Source of the DNA: an uncultured archaeon
Lineage (GTDB): Archaea > Altiarchaeota > Altiarchaeia > IMC4 > SCGC-AAA252-I15
NCBI GenBank assembly: GCA_902384455.1
Contig: CABMCB010000009.1
Span: 1 to 51,308, forward strand
Reading direction: 5' to 3'
DNA length: 51,308 bases
A program made the position numbers and the translations under genes. Below the pieces are notes generated by a model, which was given only the letters and a program-made list of their open reading frames with translations, ran no database searches and was not told the origin of the DNA. Of the stretch, positions 51,147 to 51,308 are shown piece after piece; positions within the stretch are counted from its first letter, which is position 1, and each line of letters opens with the position of its first letter.

Positions 51147-51308
51147 ATGAAACAAAAAATACTGACTGCAACAGCGGCGCTCATATGCATCACATACCTA
51201 ATCTCCCTAGCCATCCCCCAAAGCGGGCCGACCCAAAACATAAACCCTCAAGCACCCGCCGCAGACCAAAAAACCCTCTCGCTCACAGCCCGCGGAAACC
51301 TGAACGCC
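51147..51308 (+). CDS. N-terminal part of an exported protein (runs off the window)
   Basis: The frame starts at ATG 51147 and stays open to the last base (54 codons). It has a signal-type start (two lysines, then a hydrophobic core of about 15 residues ending IPQSGPTQN), followed by a Pro/Ala/Gln-rich mature start. It lies 29 bases after the surface-protein stop. Its first 20 residues resemble those of the 32-codon ORF at 25760, which also follows a surface-protein gene. The rest and the function are outside the window. Confidence 0.6.
   Translation, partial: MKQKILTATAALICITYLISLAIPQSGPTQNINPQAPAADQKTLSLTARGNLNA

Overview
The window reads as chromosomal DNA of an archaeon. The evidence is a type II (archaeal) glyceraldehyde-3-phosphate dehydrogenase, a compact archaeal TyrRS, a free-standing Bud32 kinase, a UPF0147 protein, a TrmG10-type tRNA methyltransferase, GatB, a eukaryote-like (GT3) glycogen synthase, and TATA boxes about 25-35 nt upstream of many first-gene starts with little or no leader. 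Poly-Thr linkers and beta-helix (NosD-like) surface proteins suggest an uncultivated, DPANN-like lineage; that placement is inference. Genes are tightly packed, no stretch over 300 bases lacks a gene, and I see no rRNA, tRNA, CRISPR array or transposase gene.

Layout. 1-1657: end of one gene and a full Mrr-like gene sharing a related C-terminal segment. 1726-9109 (minus): ion and osmotic homeostasis block with a P-type H+-ATPase, two CPA antiporters, a fused glucosylphosphoglycerate synthase-like/HAD phosphatase, and a Na+/Ca2+ exchanger family protein. 9199-12531: tRNA methyltransferase, HEAT-repeat protein, and a methyltransferase gene cut by one in-frame TAA. 12568-15299: two adjacent, diverged paralogues of an unrecognised, possibly kinase-like family. 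15375-21755: GatB, TyrRS, UPF0147, Bud32, a second kinase-like gene, a HAD protein and unknowns. 21798-24636 (minus): an unusual enolase, a PEP-utilising enzyme lacking its ATP-grasp part, and a small possible regulator.

24893-29799: exported proteins. From about 25840 to 29840 the DNA is AT-richer with different codon use and carries a subtilisin-like protease operon, so it looks acquired. 29943-33580: GAPDH, class V aminotransferase, inositol-monophosphatase-like protein and LysE-type exporter in one operon. 33600-39217: three unknown or repeat proteins, one a possible transglutaminase/TPR protein and one of 984 aa. 39214-41682: peroxiredoxin, VIT-like and MntP metal transporters, AlkD-like protein. 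41770-48312: glycogen synthase, debranching enzyme, GH57 enzyme and a GT4 glycosyltransferase. 48400-51308: a large beta-helix surface protein and the start of another exported protein.

The most unusual large-scale signal is a mosaic of amino (A+C) and keto (G+T) strand skew. Blocks of a few hundred bases to about 1.5 kb switch from roughly 65-77% to 33-40% A+C, sometimes inside one gene and without regard to gene direction. The AT-rich protease island lacks this pattern. The boundaries were judged by eye, with hand counts only for the lines quoted.
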